From assembly GCA_905250125.1 (NCBI GenBank), contig CAJNOL010000237.1, forward strand, positions 124,001 to 188,000: DNA of 64,000 nt. Direction: 5' to 3'. Position 1 is the stretch's first letter. Each line of letters opens with the position of its first letter. Shown one piece after another: positions 44,167 to 55,977 of this stretch. The translations under genes were made by a program, and so were the position numbers. Below the pieces are notes generated by a model. The model did not search any database. It had not been told where the DNA came from and saw only the letters and a list, made by a program, of their open reading frames with translations. The stretch comes from Rotaria sordida (taxonomy: Eukaryota > Rotifera > Eurotatoria > Philodinida > Philodinidae).

Positions 44167-46797
44167 ATGGCATCAAAAATGAGTGAACGCCGAAGACAAC
44201 GAATGGCTGAAAATTACCTGGTCATCTGGGTCGACGGTAATATCAACATGGCAAATGAAGATTGCCAGAATACACTCGCGCAATTACGCGATGTTGTTAA
44301 TGAAGTGAACCCATGCACCACTGCCGAACAATGTGTTGAAAAACTCCAGGAAAACAATGAGGAGACATCATTTGTCATCTCCTCAGGTGCATTAGGTCAA
44401 CACCTGGTACCAGAAATTCATGGCATGCCAAAACTAGATGCCATATACATCTTTTGTGGCAACAAGCAACGTCACCAAGAATGGGCTAAAAATTGGCCCA
44501 AAATTAAAGGTGTGCATACATCGATCAAGCATATCTGTGAAACATTGGCACTAGCTGTCAAACAATGCAATCAAGATCAAGTAACGGTCAGTATTATTGG
44601 TATCAATGAAGGAGGTTCTAGCGAAAATCTGAATCAGCTAGAGCCTTCCTTCATGTATACACAAATATTCAAGGAAATACTCCTTGATATGAAACATGGC
44701 CAACAAGCCATAAAAGATATGGTTATTTTTTGCCAAGAACAATATAAAGAGAATCCAGCAGAGCTCAAATATATTCAAGAATTTGAACGTACTTATCGTC
44801 CATCAAAAGCCATTTGGTGGTATACCCGCCAATGTTTTACATACAAAATGCTCAATCGAGCATTACGAACATTGGATGGCGACATTATCATTCGGATGGG
44901 ATTTTATCTATGTGATGTTCATCGACAAATTGAAACTTTACATACCAAGCAAGTTAGTCAATATCATGGTAAGACATTTCTTGTTTATCGCGGGCAGGGA
45001 TTATCAAAGGTAGATCACGAAAAACTCGTCAAAAGCAAAGGTGGACTCATTTCATTCAATAATTTTTTATCCACCAGTAAAAATCGAAATGTGTCCTTAG
45101 CTTTCGCCAACGAAGCCTTAGGAACAGAAGGAATGATTGGCGTTCTCTTTCAAATGACCATCGATCCTATGGTCTCATCGACTCCTTTTGCCTCCATCAA
45201 GGAGGTTAGTGATTTCGCACAAGAAGAGGAAATTCTCTTCTCGATGCACACCGTCTTTCGAATTGGTGAAGTTCGAAAAATTGATAAGAAAAGTCCACTT
45301 TATGAAGTGGACCTCAAACTTACGTCGGATGATGACCAACAGCTTCGTGAATTAACCAATCGTATACGAGAAGAATCTTCAGGTGGCACTGGATGGTATC
45401 GAATGGGTAAATTGCTACTCAAAATTGGTCAATTTGACAAGGCCGAAGAATTGTACATGGCACTACTAGAACAGGCTTCTAACGACAGTGATAAAGCACA
45501 TATCTATCACCAGCTTGGATGGTTGAAAAACGACCAAGGACAATACAAAGAAGCAGTTTCATCTTATGAAATGTCTCTCAAAATTAAACGAAAAACTCTT
45601 CCAGAAGATCATCCTTCATTGGCTCCTATGTACAACAACATTGCTCTAGTGTATAACGACATGGGTGACTACTCGAAAGCACTTGAATTTTACGAAAAAG
45701 ATCTCGAAATCAAGAAAAAAGCTCTGCCTCCGAATCATCCCGATTTGGCTACTTCCTATACTGGCATCGGTCAAGTGTATAACAACATGGGTGACTACTC
45801 GAAAGCACTTGAATTTTACGAAAAAGATCTCGAAATCAAGAAAAAAGCTCTGCCTCCGAATCATCCCCATTTGGCTACTTCCTATACTTGCATCGGTCAA
45901 GTGTATAACAACATGGGTGACTACTCGAAAGCACTTGAATTTCACGAAAAAGATCTCGAAATCAAGAAAAAAGCTCTCCCTCCGAATCATCCAGATTTGG
46001 CTACTTCCTATACTTGCATCGGTCAAGTGTATAACAACATGGGTGACTACTCGAAAGCACTTGAATTTTACGAAAAAGATCTCGAAATCACGAAAAAAGC
46101 TCTGCCTCCGAATCATCCCGATTTGGCTACTTCCTACAACAACATCGGTGGAGTATATAACAACATGGGTGACTACTCGAAAGCACTTGAATATTTCAAA
46201 AAAACGCATCAAATCTACGAAAATGCTCTGCCTCCAAATCATCCTCATCTGGCTTTTCCATACAACTGGTTCGGTAAGATTTATCGCAGCATGAAAGATT
46301 ATCCAAAAGCACTTGAGAATTTCGAAAAATGTCTCGCAATATTTCAAAAAACGTTGCCTGAAAGACATCCCAATCAAGCTATTACATATAGTAATATTGG
46401 TGATGTTCATCGATTAATGGGTAATTATGAAAAGGCATTTGCATTTCATCAAAAAGCATTAAATATTCAAGAGAATGTTCAATGTAATCCTCTGGACTGT
46501 GCATTGACATATATAAATTTAGGTGAAACTTATCGTGAAAAGAGTGATTATTCAACAGCATTGACATATTTCGAAAAAGGATTAGAAATACGTGAAAATA
46601 AATTACCAACAAATCATCCTGATTTAGCTGTTGTATATCATAATATGGCAAAATTATACTTGGCCACACGAAAATATAGTATGGCAATGAAAAATATTCA
46701 ACAAGCAGTTGAAATAGCTCAAGAAAAATTACCTTCAACTCATCCTCATCTTTTGGAATACAAAGAAACATTTGAAAAAATTCGAAAGAAAATGTAA
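44167..46797 (+). CDS. ADP-ribosyltransferase (ART) - kinesin-light-chain-like TPR protein, 876 aa, intronless
   Basis: I start at ATG 44167 (MASKMSERRRQRMAENYLV); the frame is open upstream to 44110 without an ATG. Residues about 15-215 form an alpha/beta N-terminal region (NYLVIWVDGNINMANEDC, LDAIYIFCGNKQRHQEW) seen in rotifer ART-TPR proteins but of unknown role. The ART domain (about 220-390) has the arginine-type R-S-ExE triad: VYRGQ with Arg275, FLSTS at 300-304, and FAQEEEIL with Glu353 and Glu355. It should transfer ADP-ribose from NAD to protein, probably to Arg. From about 405 to 870 there are about eleven TPRs of 42 residues (GDYSKALEFYEKDLEI, ALPPNHPDLATSY) of kinesin-light-chain type, probably for partner binding. 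There is no signal peptide or membrane helix, so it is likely cytosolic. Four repeats are almost identical. The biological target is unknown. Confidence 0.9.
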   Translation: MASKMSERRRQRMAENYLVIWVDGNINMANEDCQNTLAQLRDVVNEVNPCTTAEQCVEKLQENNEETSFVISSGALGQHLVPEIHGMPKLDAIYIFCGNKQRHQEWAKNWPKIKGVHTSIKHICETLALAVKQCNQDQVTVSIIGINEGGSSENLNQLEPSFMYTQIFKEILLDMKHGQQAIKDMVIFCQEQYKENPAELKYIQEFERTYRPSKAIWWYTRQCFTYKMLNRALRTLDGDIIIRMGFYLCDVHRQIETLHTKQVSQYHGKTFLVYRGQGLSKVDHEKLVKSKGGLISFNNFLSTSKNRNVSLAFANEALGTEGMIGVLFQMTIDPMVSSTPFASIKEVSDFAQEEEILFSMHTVFRIGEVRKIDKKSPLYEVDLKLTSDDDQQLRELTNRIREESSGGTGWYRMGKLLLKIGQFDKAEELYMALLEQASNDSDKAHIYHQLGWLKNDQGQYKEAVSSYEMSLKIKRKTLPEDHPSLAPMYNNIALVYNDMGDYSKALEFYEKDLEIKKKALPPNHPDLATSYTGIGQVYNNMGDYSKALEFYEKDLEIKKKALPPNHPHLATSYTCIGQVYNNMGDYSKALEFHEKDLEIKKKALPPNHPDLATSYTCIGQVYNNMGDYSKALEFYEKDLEITKKALPPNHPDLATSYNNIGGVYNNMGDYSKALEYFKKTHQIYENALPPNHPHLAFPYNWFGKIYRSMKDYPKALENFEKCLAIFQKTLPERHPNQAITYSNIGDVHRLMGNYEKAFAFHQKALNIQENVQCNPLDCALTYINLGETYREKSDYSTALTYFEKGLEIRENKLPTNHPDLAVVYHNMAKLYLATRKYSMAMKNIQQAVEIAQEKLPSTHPHLLEYKETFEKIRKKM
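45661..46164 (+). repeat. Four near-identical 126-bp coding repeats (TPR units)
   Basis: Units start at 45661, 45787, 45913 and 46039 with ATGGGTGACTACTCGAAAGC; the fifth unit at 46165 begins identically and then diverges. Differences between the four are a handful of bases, for example TAC/CAC and AAG/ACG. Because the repeat length is a multiple of three, all other frames are also largely open, which creates long false frames on both strands. Confidence 0.9.
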
Positions 46798-46849
46798 TTT
46801 TTGTTTTCGTTTACTTGCTCAATAAATTGGTTTTGATTCTTTTTCACTT

Positions 46850-47060
46850 CCCGACTTTTCTAGGCTCATTTTCACGCGTACGCGCGCGCGCGCGCGACCA
46901 GGGAGAGGCCCTATGCGTATGAAACGGGTACACACAGAGCGGACCACGCCGGACTGGTAGGGCAATGTACATAGGTGTACCGTACATAATGACGGCAGGG
47001 ACCTACGTACATTAAAGGCCTTCCCGAGCACTACACTGCTTTCGCCATTCCATGACGAAT
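46850..47060. other. GC-rich patch with a (CG)n run
   Basis: About 200 bp immediately after the ART-TPR gene are GC-rich, starting with ACGCGTACGCGCGCGCGCGC (about 46874-46898), in an otherwise AT-rich region. Pieces such as ACCAGGGAGAGGCCCTATGC and GGAAGGCCTTTAATGTACGT (minus) look like functional or transposon sequence, but I could not match them to an RNA gene. It may be the end of a mobile element or part of the 3' region of the gene. Confidence 0.5.
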
Positions 47061-47571
47061 AGAATCTCTCTCTGGATCAGGTTACGAAGCCACCTGACAA
47101 GGCTGTGATATAAATTGGTATCTATCTTCTAACATAAATAACATAGACTTAACATAATAATAATAGTATACACTAAATGTGTACAACAACGAAGAAAAAA
47201 ATTATTTCATCCGAAATAAATCATCTATATCTCATTCTAATATTATCTCAATGTAAGTATTGTTATGAAAATTTAATTTAGAATTGTTCTTTCAACTATT
47301 AATTTATTTGTTCAAGTCTTTCTCAAGATAAATAAGATAATTTTTGAAGCAACATACCCAATCTTGTTATTGATATAAATCAATAAGAAATTATATTCTT
47401 TTTTAACATTCTCATGGTTTTTATAATTTCATATAATTCATAAAAAAAAAGCAGATGAATTCTAAAAACATCATAGAATAAATTTCTATCATAAATCAAT
47501 ATATCCTAACATATATTATCATTGTAATCAAAAACATTGTAAAAAAATATGAATCATAATATAACATCATT

Positions 47572-47600
47572 GAATGAATGAATGAATGAATGAATGAATT
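47572..47600. repeat. GAAT tetranucleotide microsatellite
   Basis: Six to seven consecutive GAAT/TGAA units at the left edge of the satellite region. Confidence 0.85.
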
Positions 47601-47639
47601 TCATTATAAATTAATGCATTGTAAAGCAATGGATTTAAA

Positions 47640-48870
47640 TAACATCATTCAATAAATTTCATTCTAAAATAATACATTTTAATATAATGATTCAATAGAC
47701 ATCATTGTAAATTAATACATTTTGATGCATCATAAACTGATAGATTTCATTGTAATATAATGCATCTTTATATAATATCATTCAATAAATATCATTGTAA
47801 GTAATGAATTTAACAACATATAATGAATTTCATTGTAAATTAATATATTTTTATATAATATCATTCAATAAATACTATGGTAAATTCATGCATTTTAACA
47901 CAATATTATACAATAAATTTCATTCTAATTTAATACAATATAATGCATCATAAACTTACATATTTCATTTTAAAATAATGCATCTTTATATAATATCATT
48001 CAATAAATATCATTGTAAATAATGAATTTAACAATATATAATAAATTTTATTGTAAATTAATACATCTTAATATAATATGATTCAATGAATATCATTGTA
48101 AATTAATGAATTTTAACATAATATCATATAATAAATTTCATTGTAAATTAATACATTTTAATACATCATAAACTGATAAATTTCATTGTAAAATAATGCA
48201 TCTTTATATAATATCATTCAATGAATATTATCGCAAATTAATGAATTTTAACAGAACATCATACAATAAATCTCATTGTAATTTAATACATTTTTATGTA
48301 ATATCATTCAATGAATATTATGGTAAACCAATGCATTTTAACGTAACATCATATAATAAATTTCACTATAAATTGATACATTTTAATGCATCGTAAACTG
48401 TATACATTTCATTGTAAAATAATACATTTTTAAATAATATCATTCAATAAATATCATTGTAAATAATGAATTTAACAACATAAAATAAATTTCATTGTAA
48501 ATTAATATATTTTTATGTAATATGATTCAATAAATACTATGGTAAATTCATGCATTTTAACATAGCATTATACAATAAATTTCATTGTAATTTAATATAA
48601 TATAATGCATCATAAACTTACATATTTCATTTAAAAATAATGCATCTTTATATAATATCATTCAATAAATATCATTGCAAGTAATGAATTTAACAACATA
48701 TAATAAATTTCATTGTAAATTAATGAATTTTAACACAATATCATACAATAAGTTTCATTGTAAATCAAAACATTTTAATACATCATGAAATTGATAAATT
48801 TCATTGTAATATAAAGCATTTATTGAATTGTACAGAAATGAATTTTAATAACACCCACCCCTAGATTTCG
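47640..48870. repeat. AT-rich satellite, higher-order unit about 220 bp
   Basis: The anchor CATCATAAACTKAYAKATTT occurs at about 47731, 47946, 48169, 48389 (as CATCGTAAACTG) and 48609, giving spacings of 215-223 bp. Each unit consists of related subunits such as ATTTCATTGTAAATTAATAC and AATATCATTCAATAAATATC, so the array is a higher-order repeat. Five to six units are present, diverged by 5-15% as judged by eye. No coding function. Confidence 0.88.
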
Positions 48871-51153
48871 TTCTAAAAAAAATGCATCATTATATAATAT
48901 CGATCCATAAATATCATCGAAAATTAATGTATTTTAATTCTTTGCGTCCCAAATTATTTCTGCTGGACACTGGCACGTCCAGATAAGAACCAACATGCTC
49001 GCATACGGATTCACGTGCGCACACCTACACACCCATATCTACAAACTCGACACCCACCACATCCACATCGTTGAACATTCTTTATTGCTACATTCCAGTA
49101 AATTACATAATAATTATTAAACATGTATAGATTTCTTTTTCGTACTATAGAATTCAAAGGTTTAGCATAACATTATGTAACAAATTTCATTATAAATGTA
49201 TACATTTCCATACATTATAAACTCATACGTAGCATTGTAAATAATTATAAATTGATAACTGTATGTCATTCATGAAAAATCATAATGTAAAATAATACTA
49301 ATTATTGTAAGTAATATAAAAAATTGTAAACCGTGAAAAATAAATCATATGAATGTCATGTTTTATCTTTATTGAGCATGCTCATGATTTGTTCGATCGA
49401 ATCGTATGAGAATACCGGTGAAAATGTGTTTCTTATTTATATGTGTTCAAACATACACATTACCAATCAAAGACATTCTAATGATGTTGATATCAATTTG
49501 ACGAACGATAATTGACGATGATGTGCACATTCGAATATAATTGATTAGATTAATCATCACATGATTAATTGAAATGATGAGACACGAATTAATTTCATCG
49601 TTTTTCATGTGCATGGATGTGAATATCTGTCCTTTGTTCATATACAGTCCTTCATGGACAATACATATTCTTTTCTTTCTTCTTTTTTGGATCAGAAGAA
49701 ATTTCTATTCATCATCATCGAAAAAACAAAAGCAATTAATGTGAATCATAAATCATAGAATTATTTTTTCGTACAACTTTTGAAAATTGATTAGAGTGCA
49801 TTATTCAAATGAACATATTCATTTTCTTGGAAACACAAAATCAACAAGTCTGTTGAATACGACTGCACTGTCATTATATGAAAACTCGTTAAGACAAAGT
49901 CAAATAACTGTACAGAAAATTAAAAAGTTTTCATAAAATTTTATTTCTATCCCATCGAATGAATATTTCTATTGAAATTAAGTTACTAATATCCAGTTGG
50001 CACTTTTAAACGAGTATTTGTATCAATTGAAACAAAATCCTTTATTAAGAAAAAAAATTTGAAAATAAAAACCATTTCAATACATTTACTTGAAGATAAA
50101 TTTCGATTTTACATGATTGATTTGCTGATATATAATCAATTTTTCAGTTGAATATTGATAATAGTAAATAAAATATACATATATGATTCAATCTGAACAA
50201 ACACTATCAGTAGACATGACTTATTTTCTGTCAAAAACCAATTTTTGTTTTCGTCGATATTATTATTGTTATTGCACTCGAAAAATACCTAAGGAGCGAG
50301 CTCTTATCGTTCGATTCCTGTGAAAATACTTTTGACTTCAAAAATTAAGAAATATTCTCTGAAAATGTTTTGTCGATACATGGGATTAGTAGATGGAAGT
50401 TCTACAATTGAAAACTTCTTTGCTACTAAACTGAAAGAGGAATGATTTTCTTTAGAAAAACAATTTAAAATTAAGGAGTTGGTTTTTACGTTTGAATAAG
50501 TAATACTGTTATTCATCCATCAGATATATTAATCCGATCATAGAGTTTCCATCATGTTGTTTGTCCTTGTTCATATGTAATTATTATTGATGGATATGAA
50601 GGAACAGATCGATTTTAAAATTTTCTGTTGTTTTCCTAGTAAATAAGAGTTTTTTACTGTCTACCTTGTTTTTCTGTTATTAATAAATGATTACTCAAGT
50701 TTTTGCACAAAGAATGAAAAAAAACTTTAATGTTGTTTTTTCAGATCCATGTAAGTGAATAAAACTTCATATTCCAAATGAAAATCATTTTTTTTTATAT
50801 ATTTGAATAAATCAACGATAAAATTAAATATAGCTAAATTAGTCATTTACAAAAATTCATATAAACAATCATTTAACTTAGACTATTATCCCTTCATATA
50901 ATACTATAAGTGATTAGCTTATGGGTCTCGAGGCCGAGCATCGTTGACAATTTTCTTACAAATATGAACTAACTTTCAGCTAGAGTCGAGTTTGTTACCC
51001 TAGTTAGAATTTCATTTAATTACGTTGACGGTTACCATATCATTCGTGCATATCAATAATCAACACCAGGGAAAAAAACTTCTATTGATTTTGAAGAAAC
51101 TAGAAAAAAATTATATCATAAAACAAAAAAAAACAAATCTTGATTACATACTA

Positions 51154-51412
51154 CTTTCGTCTGTTATAGATATATCTGATTGACTATATGGATATCCTTT
51201 ATCGATAGAATCCAATGAATCACAACAAATTCTAGCAAATGTTCCATTTATTGAATCGCTTCCAATATTTGCTGATAATAAATTATTAAATAATAATTCT
51301 GTTTTTAATGGTTGAATTCTATTCATTGGTTGTAACAGACGAGAATATTTCATTTTAAAGAACTTTGTCAAAACAGATAACAAACGTTCAATAGAAAAAG
51401 TCATCCATACCA
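51154..51412 (-). pseudogene. Exon-like open segment of unknown gene
   Basis: On the minus strand the segment is bounded by an acceptor (TTGCTCTAG at 51413) and a donor (GAAAGTA|GTATGT). It is open throughout (MVWMTFSIERLLSVLTKFF, then RICCDSLDSIDKGYPYS). Codon use resembles local genes. I recognise no domain and found no neighbouring exon that clearly continues it, so it may be an isolated remnant. Confidence 0.25.
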
Positions 51413-52284
51413 TTTTCTAGAGCAACTCGTGACATATCAAGAAGTAATATTCTGGCCAGCCATATACCAATTATGGAATGTTATAGGATTGGTCACTTTT
51501 GTCCTCAGCAGCAACATTCAAAGATTTAAAAACTTCATTAAAATCAAAAACTACGGATCCCAGTAAAAATATTAAGATTTTTAATAGGAAAAAAGGTATT
51601 TGTCAAAATTATTAGATATACACAATTGAAAAACTATATAAGATATCTATTTTATATATCATAACTGGTCGAGTGTGATTGGAAAGGTTTTATACGGCAT
51701 GTTTGTTCATTTTTGTCTCACTAGAAAGGATTTCCAACGAAACACTCTTGCCGAATATGAACTTCGAAATTTCATTTCAATTTTTACATTTTCACTATTA
51801 TAATTCGAACCTAAACGTTGGAATCTTTATTTAGATGTTCCCTTGTAATCTACTTTTTGACTGAAAATCATGTTATGTTGAAAGCATCTATTCTACAAAA
51901 ACGGTATAGATGGTCAACTAACGTTTGTATTTGATAAAGTCTATTATGAAAAAATAATATTGATTGTTCAATAATTATGAAAAGACTAGAAAATATTTAA
52001 TTGAAATATTTTCTTTTAGTTTTAAGGAAATTATTTTCTTATTTACTTGAATATTATTTTGCCTATTGTAAATAATAAGTTCTCATTTGGATTTAAACAA
52101 TATATCGTAAAATATTTTTTTCTACTAGTATAACTAGGTGGAGATTTTGTTGTTACAGAACGTTTTAAATCAAAACCTTTTCTAATTTTTGCTGATAAAC
52201 TGTTCATTTTTTTGGCATGTTTTTAAATTAGGCTCGATTTCAATTATTGAACTATCAATGAAATTCGACTGTATATTATTCATT

Positions 52285-52534
52285 TTAACCCTTTGGGGAC
52301 GGTTGGCCCCTTAAGGGGCCATGGTGATTCTCTAGCATTTCAAAACACACAGATTCCTATATGAGATTAGTTTTTGTGAATGTATTTATCATAGAGTTTT
52401 TTAGTATAATTTGGATTGTAATTAGGTTATTTTATTCAGATATCCAGTAATGGATAATAAGTTCTTTTAGAAAATAGAAATGTTGATTGGTTTATGACGA
52501 AATATACAAAAAAAACCCGTCCCCAAAGGGTTAA
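52285..52534. mobile_element. 250-bp piggyBac-like MITE with TTAA ends
   Basis: It begins TTAACCCTTTGGGGACGG and ends CCGTCCCCAAAGGGTTAA, a perfect 18-bp inverted repeat including the TTAA target. A nested GC palindrome GGCCCCTTAAGGGGCC lies just inside the left end. Its ends resemble those of 18041-19003. Non-coding. Confidence 0.88.
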
Positions 52535-53065
52535 TACCATTCAACTTCATAGTTGATTAAATAACCATTGATTTCAGATAGTTATTGCCAATTTATGTTA
52601 AATTTTCTAGTTGATCAGGAATTTGGAAGAAAAGAATTTTATCATGAGAAAGGAATGATGAATAGAATCTCTGTATGAGCCTATTTGAAAAAGCAAATAT
52701 TTAGCAAAGAGAAAAAAAATCAACAATGTGTTTGAATCTTGGAAGATGTAAGGTAAAATTGGGGTGAACTCAATGCATTATAAACACTATCATGAGCTAT
52801 CTTCTTTAGATTCGTTTTACTAATACGAAGCACATAAACTTAAGAATTTATCTTCAAGGATAATCAACTAGCAGAAAAACATTCTATCTTTATTTATTTA
52901 GTATTGCGGCTAGAGATATATTTTGTTATGAACTTTTTAACAATTTGACAAATTCCCTTTATGCATATATTCGTTTGATATATTCATAACGACATACCGA
53001 AGTTATTATATTGATTCATGCTGAAATTTAGAACTCAATTGTATAAGGACTTTGTTAATTTAATG

Positions 53066-53460
53066 TCATGTACCATACATTTGCTTATTTATTGCATTTA
53101 TGACCATTGGAAATTCAACGAAGAATTTGAAATGTCCTCGAATGTTCCAGAAGAATCTAAGCATAAAATTTACTTGTAATGTACTCAGCAGCCTTTGATT
53201 TCTATTAGTTCTTTGAATTGATAATTTTCGTTCGAGTTCGTCCATTGTGCAGATAAAAGTTTGAACAGGATCAATAACATGAATGCTTTCTTCTTCAATT
53301 ATGATCATTTTAATGAATTTTCCGATTGTTCTTGGATATTACGAGAAAAAATGAATCGTAGAATTTCAGTCTGACATGCTACTTGAAGATAGTTCTCATA
53401 ATACTTATAATATCCTGCAGAATTGGCTATTTCTTCAGGTAAAATTTCAGACTAAAATTC
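53066..53460 (-). pseudogene. Degenerate coding-like segment of unknown gene
   Basis: Two overlapping minus-strand frames read like one protein with a frameshift near 53310. The first is SEILPEEIANSAGYYKYYEN and LRFIFSRNIQEQ, and the second, from 53308, is MIIIEEESIHVIDPVQTF and CTMDELERKLSIQRTNRN. Another open block lies at 53650-53760 (EIIEVRTLEGTAIRTRTII). I recognise no family. The frameshift and missing splice sites suggest a decayed gene. Confidence 0.25.
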
Positions 53461-55977
53461 TGCAATGGTTCGAAAATTCATTAAAATAATCATAACACAA
53501 GAAAACAACACTCTTTTTCTTGTATAGATCAATAAATTCAATCTAAAACCAAACAATAAAACTTTAGTTATTCAATTTATCTAGTTTGTAAATTTGTCTC
53601 GCTTTAAATGAATTCAGAATTTCATTAATGTATGATAAAGATGAATCTTACCATTTAATCATAATTGCTATAGAATTAACTAGTTCAAATTGAATAATTG
53701 TTCGTGTACGTATTGCTGTGCCTTCAAGTGTACGAACTTCAATTATTTCACTTGCTGGGCCAATACACCAAAATTATGAACGACTGATATTATAGATATT
53801 AAATATGATTTTCATGTCATTACATCTAAAATTAGAAAAATAAAATTTGATTAGTTTTTGTATCGATGCACAAAACAAAAGGACTTTTAAAATATATGAT
53901 TTCGTGGATGAATTAACACGAATTGATTTCCAATTTATATTTGGATAATTTAATGCATAATTAATATTATAACTAATTAATTATATATTAATACTTGATT
54001 CTTTTTTATTCATAAATAATCTTACTTTCTTCTGATGAAGTTATTTTGTTTAGAGTTCATTAGAACTCCGAAGATGTCTGTTCGAGATAACCAGTGTTCT
54101 ATATATTTCCTATATAGTGATAGAAAATCCTATGTAAATGGTGCTTTTGAATTCTTATACACTCTAGTACATCGTGTTTGTGTTGAAAGAATTGCTTTAC
54201 ATCAATATTGCTTGTGTAAAAAACAAGAAGCTAGAAAAATTATTCTTTTTCAATTCATAAAAAAAAATGATGACCTATTTATCGATAAACGTTTCAAAAA
54301 TTGACTTTAATTCAAAATTTTGATTGATCATCTAAAATAACTAAAATTTCACCAATATTTATCTATAATTTTATCAGTTCATGTTTGTACAACATGCCTA
54401 TGAAATAGTTCCTATATTTACATTAGCAAAAATTTCAAAACAGTTTTTGGAAATTTATCAAAGGCATCATACAAATATACAATTAAGATTTCTATTAAAA
54501 CATTCTCATCAAAATTTACTCATCTATGTCAGTAGAATCTGTTAATAGAAAATAAAAATTTAAAAGAAAAAAATGTCGTTTGAGATTTCAATTAGGCATT
54601 GATCACTTTAGATTTTCTATATTCGTATTTCAACTAAGAAAAAATACCATGTATAGTGAATATATTAAAACGAAACACGGTCAGAGCAATTCTTGAAGTA
54701 TTTATCTCATATTCATCATCATCATTCACACAAAACACTAATGGCAGGCAACATATATTACTTGGAATTATATGTGTCATTAAAGTTATGAAACCTAATT
54801 AGACTCGTACACAATTGTCAAACATAGCTGTATGCAAATTTGAATTAAACTTTGTTAGATCAAATTGATTGTGGATTTCTTTCGGAAGTATGTCGACTGA
54901 ATAAATATACATTTATATTATTCAACGATAGAGTAAAGATTATTGGAATAATTTCAAAAAGACTTCGAACATTTTTCTTCTAGCATACAACAATGGACTT
55001 GTTTTTAGAATTTGAAAGGATGTTGATATCCAATAATTACAAAATTTCAGAAGTTAGCACTTCAACTAGTAATAAAAACCTAAAACAATATAATTTTAAC
55101 TTTATAGAAATATTTTCATTGTTATATCCTCTATTTTTTCTGTATAAAAAAAACTGTCAACAAAATATAAAAACAAATTAATAAAACACAATCGTGTTCT
55201 TTTATTTGGTTCGAATTTGTTGAGAGAGAGAGACAGACAGAATTGTGAAATGAAAAAAAAGATACAATTTTCAATGTTAAATTTTCTTTCTTTTTAATAT
55301 CGCATGAGAACGAATAGTACAAATATTTTTATCAAATACGTGTTCAATAAATCAATAGACCAGTTCCGTTATTACGTTTTATGACAAGAATATCAACTAT
55401 GCGAAGTCTTTAATAAATGTTCATGATACTATGTTGATGTTTATAACAGTAAAAAGCGTATCAGTAAAGAATATTTTGCACAAGATACTAATTTAGAAAA
55501 GTTCACAAACAAAGTTATTTGTAGATGGATGAAACATATTTCAAATGTCGATAAAATTTTAATTAATCCTGTACTTCATATGATAATCCTAGAAGAGTCA
55601 CTGGTGAAACAATTATTGAAATAGAATATTAATATTTCTGATATATCAAGAATATGGACCGATATCGATCAGGCACACTCTTGTTGGTGATGGCAGTTTA
55701 GTCACGTCAGTGACCATCATGAAAAGAACGACTTGACAAAAATTCGATGGCATCTCATTTTGTAGAAAATTGCTTATTCTATCATCATGTATGAAGAGAG
55801 CAAATTTTACATCCAATTTGTAGCCTCTGAAAAAGATCTCTTATCTATCTAGCTTTTCTAACACTTTCGAATGGTATTGATATCAATAGTAACGATGATC
55901 GTCATTATATATTATAGAATACGTTCCCATCATATATCTTCTCTATTGATCGGAAAACATTTTATTTAAAATAAATA

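Noticed and set aside
45646..46410. 254-codon open frame on the minus strand across the TPR repeats
   Set aside because: The repeat unit is 126 bp, a multiple of three, so one stop-free frame repeats without stops. It is a shadow of the plus-strand ART-TPR gene; the same holds for the 209-codon plus frame at 45665-46294.
46382..46771. 129-codon minus-strand frame
   Set aside because: Antisense shadow of the ART-TPR C-terminal TPRs with no domain or independent start context.
46850..47060. tRNA or rRNA fragment in the GC-rich patch
   Set aside because: No A-box/B-box pair or cloverleaf could be drawn and no conserved rRNA segment was recognised.
47640..48870. CRISPR-like periodic array
   Set aside because: The unit is about 220 bp, AT-rich and without distinct spacers; the genome is eukaryotic, so it is a satellite.
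50304..50516. 70-codon minus frame as a hAT dimerisation-domain relic
   Set aside because: Resemblance is limited to a few residues (SLVAKKFSIVELPST) and there are no hAT ends nearby.
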